This document shows positions 4,854 through 9,349 of a stretch of 9,349 nucleotides of DNA, piece after piece. Source of the stretch: Verrucomicrobiota bacterium (GTDB lineage: Bacteria > Verrucomicrobiota > Kiritimatiellia > UBA8416 > JAIOPI01). Both the position numbers and the translations under genes were made by a program. Numbering within the stretch: position 1 is the first letter of the stretch; every line of letters starts with the position of its first letter. The stretch lies in contig JAQCIA010000059.1 in assembly GCA_027620105.1 (NCBI GenBank), positions 1 through 9,349 of the forward strand. Reading direction: 5' to 3'. A model generated the notes under the pieces. That model saw nothing but the letters and a program-made list of their open reading frames with translations. It did not search any database and was not told the DNA's origin.

Positions 4854-6421
4854 TGACATGCGGAGCAAAACGACGATTGCGGCGGCAGTGGGATCGCCTC
4901 GGGCGGGACGCCATTCGCGCCTTGCAGGGGCAGATGCTGCAGCGTTTCGTGCGGGACCAGGTGCTGCCGTACTCGAAGCACTATCGTGCACTTTTCGCCA
5001 AGCACGGGGTGACGGCCGGACAGATTCGTACGCTCGATGATCTGCGCCGGATTCCCTTTACGTCAAAATTGGATTTGCTGCCGACGCCGGAGCATGGCGA
5101 TCAGACACGAGACTTTGCGCTGCTGCCGGATGAGCAGGCCCTGGCGCGGCGGCCCGACGTGATGCTGCGGGCGTTGTTGCGCGGGCGTGCGGCGGTGCGG
5201 CGTGATCTGGCGGCGGAGTACCGGCCCGTGTTTCTGACGAGCACGACGGGCCGCTCCAGCGCGCCGGTGTCGTTCCTTTACACGCAGCATGACCTCCGGC
5301 ATCTCGATTCGGCGGGCGAGCGACTGGTGGCCGTGCTCGGCGCGAAGTCCGCGCATCGGCTGGTGAACGCCTTTCCGTACGCGCCGCATCTCGCCTTCTG
5401 GCAGGCGCACTATGCGTGCCTGGCATACAACGTCTTTCAGGTGAGCACCGGGGGCGGGAAGGTGATGGGCACGGACGGGAACATCCGCATCATTGACAAG
5501 GTCAAGGCCACGGCGCTGATCGGCATGCCGACATTTCTCTATCATGTGCTGAGCGAAGCCCGCGAGCAGGGGAAGCGCTTTCCCGAACTCGGCACGCTGG
5601 CACTGGGCGGTGAAAAAGTGGCCACCGGCATGCGCACAAAATTGCGTGAGCTGGTGCGCGATCTGGGTGGGAAGTCACCGGCGAACGTGGTGGCCACCTA
5701 TGGGTTCACGGAGGCCAAGGTGGCGTGGGGCGAATGCCCGTTCGCGGAAGCCGAGGAATCCGGGGGGTATCATCTCTATCCTGATCTCGGGCTGTTCGAA
5801 GTGGTGAATCCCGAGAGTGGCGAGCCGGTACCGGACGGGGAGTCCGGCGAGTTGGTCTATACGCCGCTGGATGCGCGCGGCAGCGTGGTGCTGCGCTATC
5901 GGACCGGCGATGTGATTGAAGGCGGCCTGCAGTATGGCCCGTGCCCGTGGTGCGGACGGATGGCGCCGCGGCTGGTCGGGAACATCGGGCGGCAGTCGGA
6001 GAAGCGCGAACTGCACCTCGACAAGCTCAAGGGCACGCTGGTGGACTTCAACGAATTGGAGCATTTGCTGGATAACTATCGTGACGTTGGCGCGTGGCAG
6101 TTGGAACTGCGCAAGGCGAATGATGATCCCCACGAGTTGGATGAGCTGATTTTGCACGTGGAAAGCAAGGCGCCGGAGGGGCGCGCGAAGATTGAGCAGG
6201 AGCTTTCGGACCTGATGGCATCGCGCACGGAACTGCGTCCGAACGCCATCGTGTTTCACGCTGCGGAGGACATGCGGCGGCGGCATGGTGTGGGGGTGGA
6301 GTTGAAGGAGAAGCGGGTGGTGGATCATCGTCCCAAGGATGGAAAGCCCGCGCCCCCGCGTGAGGGTGGGCGCGAGGTTGTGGCGACGGAAGACAAGGCG
6401 AAGAAAGCGGGGAAGGCATGA
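4853..6421 (+). CDS. PaaK-family AMP-dependent carboxylate-CoA ligase
   Basis: This ANL-superfamily enzyme would adenylate a carboxylic acid with ATP and pass it to CoA. It is closest in style to the phenylacetate-CoA ligase/F390 synthetase family. Visible motifs are the P-loop-like TSTTGRSS (residues 129-136, where the usual SSGTTG has Ser for Gly), ALGGEKV, YGFTE (283-287), YRTGD (ending at Asp353), and CPWCGR (from Cys364), a CxxC typical of PaaK proteins. The hinge GRQSEKRELHLDKLKG (379-394) is longer than the usual GRxDD form. At 522 residues it exceeds PaaK (about 430-440); the extra length is partly a charged Lys/Pro-rich tail of about 35 residues. Its ATG overlaps the lipase stop and its stop overlaps the thiolase ATG. 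In this operon fatty acids are the likely substrate, though the family also uses aryl acids. Confidence 0.85.
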   Translation: MTCGAKRRLRRQWDRLGRDAIRALQGQMLQRFVRDQVLPYSKHYRALFAKHGVTAGQIRTLDDLRRIPFTSKLDLLPTPEHGDQTRDFALLPDEQALARRPDVMLRALLRGRAAVRRDLAAEYRPVFLTSTTGRSSAPVSFLYTQHDLRHLDSAGERLVAVLGAKSAHRLVNAFPYAPHLAFWQAHYACLAYNVFQVSTGGGKVMGTDGNIRIIDKVKATALIGMPTFLYHVLSEAREQGKRFPELGTLALGGEKVATGMRTKLRELVRDLGGKSPANVVATYGFTEAKVAWGECPFAEAEESGGYHLYPDLGLFEVVNPESGEPVPDGESGELVYTPLDARGSVVLRYRTGDVIEGGLQYGPCPWCGRMAPRLVGNIGRQSEKRELHLDKLKGTLVDFNELEHLLDNYRDVGAWQLELRKANDDPHELDELILHVESKAPEGRAKIEQELSDLMASRTELRPNAIVFHAAEDMRRRHGVGVELKEKRVVDHRPKDGKPAPPREGGREVVATEDKAKKAGKA

Positions 6422-7710
6422 GCATACCGCGACTGGTGGTGGTGGATGGCGTGCGGACACCGTTCGCGCGGGCGGGCAGCGACCTGGCGGGCGTGCCGGC
6501 AGATGAACTGGGGCGCATCGCGGTGAGCGCGCTGCTCGCCAAGACCGGGATTGATCCGGCGCTGGTGAACGAAGTGATTTTCGGGTGCGTCGGCCAGCCC
6601 TCCGATGCGACCAATGTGGGGCGGGTGATCGCGTTGCGCGCGGGGATTCCGCGGCAGGTGCCGGCGATCACGGTCTCGCGCAATTGCGCGTCGGGCCTGG
6701 AGGCGGTGACGCAGGCCCAGCAGAAGATGGCGGCGGGCGTGGGCGATGTGTTTGTGGTCGGTGGGACGGAAAGCATGTCGCAGTATCCGCTGCTGTTTCC
6801 CTATTCCGCGGCAGTCAAGTTCACGCAGCTCAGCAAAGCCAAGACGCTGGGACAGCGCCTGGGTGCGATGGCGGCATTTCGTTCGAAGGATTTCGCGCCG
6901 CGCATCAGCCTCATGCTCGGCCTGAGCGATCCCGTGGTTGCGTTAAACATGGGCGAGACCGCGGAAGTGATTACGCGCGAGAATGGCATCACGCGCGCGA
7001 TGCAGGATGCCTTCGCCATCGAGTCGCACAAGCGGGCAAACGCGGCGCGCGAAAAACTCGCCGAAGAGATCACGCCGGCCTATGTGGGCCCGGACTTCAA
7101 GAAGGCGCTGACGGCGGATAACGGGCCGCGCACGGACCAGACGCCGGAGGTCCTGGCCAAATTGAAAACCGTGTTTGACCGGCGCACAGGCACGGTCACG
7201 GCGGGGAACTCCTCGCAGATTTCAGACGGCGCGGTGGCGCTGCTCGTGATGACCGAGGCGCGGGCGGCGGCGTTGGGGTACCAGCCGCTTGGGACGCTCG
7301 TGGGCTATCGGTATGCCGGCTGCGATCCGGCGCGTATGGGGCTGGGACCGCTGGCAGCGATTGCGGCGGCGGAGCGCGCCACGGGGCTGAAGCTGGCAGA
7401 TGCGGACCTGATTGAGATCAACGAAGCCTTTGCCGGCCAGGTGCTGGCGGTGATGAAGCTGGCGGAATCGGAGCAATACGGGCGTGAGATGCTTGGTCGG
7501 GACGGCGCGCTGGGCAAGGTTCCGCACGAGATTCTGAACGTGAACGGCGGGGCGGTAGCACTGGGGCATCCCGTAGGTGCTTCGGGGGCGCGGCTTGTGC
7601 TGACGGCGCTGCGCGAGCTGCGTCGACGTGGCAAGCGCCGCGCACTTGTTTCGCTGTGCGTGGGTGGTGGCCAGGGCGCAGCGCTTTGGTTCGAGGGGGC
7701 GACAGCATGA
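6418..7710 (+). CDS. fadI: 3-ketoacyl-CoA thiolase (FadI-type acetyl-CoA acyltransferase)
   Basis: The enzyme cleaves 3-ketoacyl-CoA with CoA to acetyl-CoA and a shortened acyl-CoA, the last step of beta-oxidation. All catalytic elements are present: nucleophile Cys90 in SRNCASGLEA, NEAFAGQ (Asn335-Phe338), His384 in GGAVALGHPVGASGAR, and Cys414 in CVGGGQGAA. The length (430) and features such as VDGVRTPFAR, GVPADELG, MGETAEVITRENGITR and FDRRTGTVTAGNSSQ fit the FadI/trifunctional-beta group (about 430-440 residues) better than FadA (about 390). The ATG overlaps the ligase stop as ATGA, with GGGGAAGG immediately upstream, implying coupled translation. The adjacent fadJ-type gene is its natural partner, since FadI and FadJ form a complex in enterobacteria. 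The reverse biosynthetic direction is possible but less likely beside a ligase and lipase. Confidence 0.93.
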   Translation: MSIPRLVVVDGVRTPFARAGSDLAGVPADELGRIAVSALLAKTGIDPALVNEVIFGCVGQPSDATNVGRVIALRAGIPRQVPAITVSRNCASGLEAVTQAQQKMAAGVGDVFVVGGTESMSQYPLLFPYSAAVKFTQLSKAKTLGQRLGAMAAFRSKDFAPRISLMLGLSDPVVALNMGETAEVITRENGITRAMQDAFAIESHKRANAAREKLAEEITPAYVGPDFKKALTADNGPRTDQTPEVLAKLKTVFDRRTGTVTAGNSSQISDGAVALLVMTEARAAALGYQPLGTLVGYRYAGCDPARMGLGPLAAIAAAERATGLKLADADLIEINEAFAGQVLAVMKLAESEQYGREMLGRDGALGKVPHEILNVNGGAVALGHPVGASGARLVLTALRELRRRGKRRALVSLCVGGGQGAALWFEGATA

Positions 7711-9349
7711 GTGATAAGACCGTGACCTGCGAACGCATCGACGGCGACGTGGCGCTGGTGACGCTGGATCAGCCAGGCTCCTCGGCCAATGTGCTCAATC
7801 GCGCGGTGGTGGACGAACTGGCCCAGGCCATTGATTGGCTCGTGGCCGAACGCGGCTTGCGTGGCGTGGTGTTCATTTCCGCAAAGCCAAGCATCTTTAT
7901 TGCGGGTGCGGACGTTCGCGAACTGGCATCGCTGCCAACGCCGGAGGCCTTGCGCGCGGTGGTGCGGCGCGGGCAGGAAGTTTTCTCGCGGCTTGCGGCG
8001 CTGCCGCTGGTGAAAATTGCAGCCATTCATGGCGCCTGCCTTGGCGGCGGGTACGAATTGTGCCTGGCCTGTGACTATCGCGTGGCTTCGGATGATCGTG
8101 CCACGCGGATCGGCCTGCCCGAGGTCGATCTGGGGATCTTGCCGGCGTGGGGCGGCTCCACGCGGTTGCCGCGTCTGATCGGATTGCCGGCGGCCTGTGA
8201 CGCGATTCTGGGAGCGAAGCGACTGGCGGCGAAGCCGGCGCGGAGTCGTGGGCTGGTGGATTTCGTGGTGCCCAAAGAGGCGCTGCTGACGATGGCGCGG
8301 CGTATCCTGGCGGGCGATCGGCCGGTGCGCAAGCAGCATGTGGTGGTAAATTCCGGGCTGGTGGCGGCCATCGTGGCAGCGCGCGCGAAGCGGACAATTC
8401 GGGCAAAGACGCACGGCCACTATCCGGCACCGGAGCGGGCACTTGCTGTCATAACGCGCGGCATCTCCGGATCGATTGAAGCGAGCTTGAAGCTTGAGGA
8501 AGATGCGGTCGTGGACCTGGCCAGCACGCCCGTCTGCCATAACCTGATGCGCATCTTCTTTTTGCAGGAGCGCGCCAAGCGGTTGCGCCTGGTGCCGGAT
8601 GCCAAACCGGCCAAGGTGCAACGGACGGCGGTGATTGGGGCGGGCGTGATGGGGGCCGGAATTGCGCAATGGCTCAGTGCACAACGGTGCTCCGTGATTC
8701 TGCGTGATATCGATGCGGAGCGGGTACGCAACGGGCTGCAAACCATTGCGGGACTCTATCACGAGGGCGTGCGGCGCCATGCCCTGGATGCCGCTGCTGC
8801 GCGGGAAGGCCTGGATCGCGTCATTCCGGCCGCGGTGGAAGTTTCGCTGCAGCGAACGGACCTGGTGATCGAAGCGGCCACAGAAGACATGGGGCTGAAG
8901 CTGAAGATATTCAAGCGGCTGGGGGAGGTCTCCGCGCCGGACACCATTCTCGCCACGAACACGTCGGCACTGTCGGTGAGCGAGGTGGCCGCGGCGGTGC
9001 CGCATCCGGAGCGCGTGGTGGGGATTCACTTTTTCAATCCCGTGCATCGCATGCAGCTGGTGGAGGTGATCGTCGGGCGCGAGACCTCGCCGGCGGTGAC
9101 GGATCGGACCGTGCGCTTTGTGCAGGACATTGGGAAGATGCCGGTGGTGGTGCGCGACAGTCCGGGGTTTCTGGTGAATCGCATCCTGATGCCCTACTTG
9201 ATTGAGGCGGGCCACTTGTTTGAGTCCGGCGCGCCGATTGCACGCATCGACGCCGCCATGCTGGCGTTCGGCATGCCGATGGGACCCTTGCGCCTGATTG
9301 ATGAAGTCGGGGTGGATGTGTCGCAGCATGTGGCGAGTCATCTCGCGAA
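7707..9349 (+). CDS. fadJ: FadJ-type multifunctional enoyl-CoA hydratase / 3-hydroxyacyl-CoA dehydrogenase (3' end cut by window)
   Basis: The open frame begins at an ATG overlapping the thiolase stop (ATGA) and runs to the window end, giving 547 residues of a protein usually about 700-730 long. The N-terminal hydratase domain (about 1-190) carries FIAGAD, HGACLGGGYE with catalytic Glu117, and GLPEVDLGILPAWGG with catalytic Glu139. The segments RGVVFISAKPSIFIAGAD and IAAIHGACLGGG are strikingly FadJ-like. A helical linker leads to the NAD-binding Rossmann fold with VIGAGVMGAGIAQW (GxGxxG at 311-316), then NTSALSVSE, the catalytic His441 in GIHFFNPVHRMQLVEV, and DSPGFLVNRIL at the start of the C-terminal dehydrogenase domain. 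It would hydrate 2-enoyl-CoA and oxidise the 3-hydroxyacyl-CoA with NAD+. The loop PAWGG replaces the more usual PGxGG. Confidence 0.95.
   Translation, partial: MSDKTVTCERIDGDVALVTLDQPGSSANVLNRAVVDELAQAIDWLVAERGLRGVVFISAKPSIFIAGADVRELASLPTPEALRAVVRRGQEVFSRLAALPLVKIAAIHGACLGGGYELCLACDYRVASDDRATRIGLPEVDLGILPAWGGSTRLPRLIGLPAACDAILGAKRLAAKPARSRGLVDFVVPKEALLTMARRILAGDRPVRKQHVVVNSGLVAAIVAARAKRTIRAKTHGHYPAPERALAVITRGISGSIEASLKLEEDAVVDLASTPVCHNLMRIFFLQERAKRLRLVPDAKPAKVQRTAVIGAGVMGAGIAQWLSAQRCSVILRDIDAERVRNGLQTIAGLYHEGVRRHALDAAAAREGLDRVIPAAVEVSLQRTDLVIEAATEDMGLKLKIFKRLGEVSAPDTILATNTSALSVSEVAAAVPHPERVVGIHFFNPVHRMQLVEVIVGRETSPAVTDRTVRFVQDIGKMPVVVRDSPGFLVNRILMPYLIEAGHLFESGAPIARIDAAMLAFGMPMGPLRLIDEVGVDVSQHVASHLA

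Noticed and set aside
4014..4991. Minus-strand open frame of 325 codons over the patatin domain
   Set aside because: The opposite strand carries the intact lipase active site, and the antisense translation shows no recognisable fold.
7305..9341. Long minus-strand open frame of 678 codons antisense to fadI and fadJ
   Set aside because: It mirrors two genes with complete catalytic motifs in GC-rich DNA, and its translation is His/Arg/Gln rich with no domain pattern. It is a shadow frame.

Overview
The window is a GC-rich bacterial chromosome segment with densely packed genes, mostly on the + strand. The short omega subunit with VLINMVSKRV and DIALREIAEGKL motifs resembles the PVC-type (Verrucomicrobiota and relatives) version. 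This points tentatively to that superphylum; it was judged by eye and the phylum is not proven. No mobile element, tRNA, rRNA or CRISPR array is visible.

Region 1 (1-1149) holds small housekeeping genes on the + strand: rpoZ (omega subunit of RNA polymerase, TTG start), smpB (tmRNA partner in ribosome rescue) and tatA (twin-arginine translocase pore subunit). Region 2 (1140-2700) holds two envelope proteins of unknown exact role. One is a minus-strand protein with a membrane anchor and TPR-like repeats, similar in layout to YfgM, whose 3' end overlaps that of tatA. The other is a divergently transcribed exported helical protein built from an internal duplication. The 148 bp between their starts must hold both promoters, but no convincing boxes are visible.

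Region 3 (2701-9349) is the main interest: a four-gene, translationally coupled lipid operon that runs off the right edge. Its 5' leader contains two perfect inverted repeats. Gene 1 fuses a cyclic-nucleotide-binding-like domain, a central domain that looks like a ParA/MinD-type NTPase without its P-loop, and a patatin/NTE-type phospholipase with an intact Ser/Asp dyad. Gene 2 is a PaaK-family acyl-adenylate/CoA ligase with an unusual hinge and a charged C-terminal tail. Gene 3 is a FadI-type 3-ketoacyl-CoA thiolase. Gene 4 is a FadJ-type enoyl-CoA hydratase/3-hydroxyacyl-CoA dehydrogenase, cut by the window end.

The stop/start overlaps (TGATG, ATGA, ATGA) suggest the four products are made together. 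The simplest reading is a route from membrane lipid to free acyl chain (lipase), acyl-CoA (ligase) and beta-oxidation (FadJ, FadI), with the first enzyme carrying a sensor-like domain. An acyl-CoA dehydrogenase, needed to complete the cycle, is not in the window.
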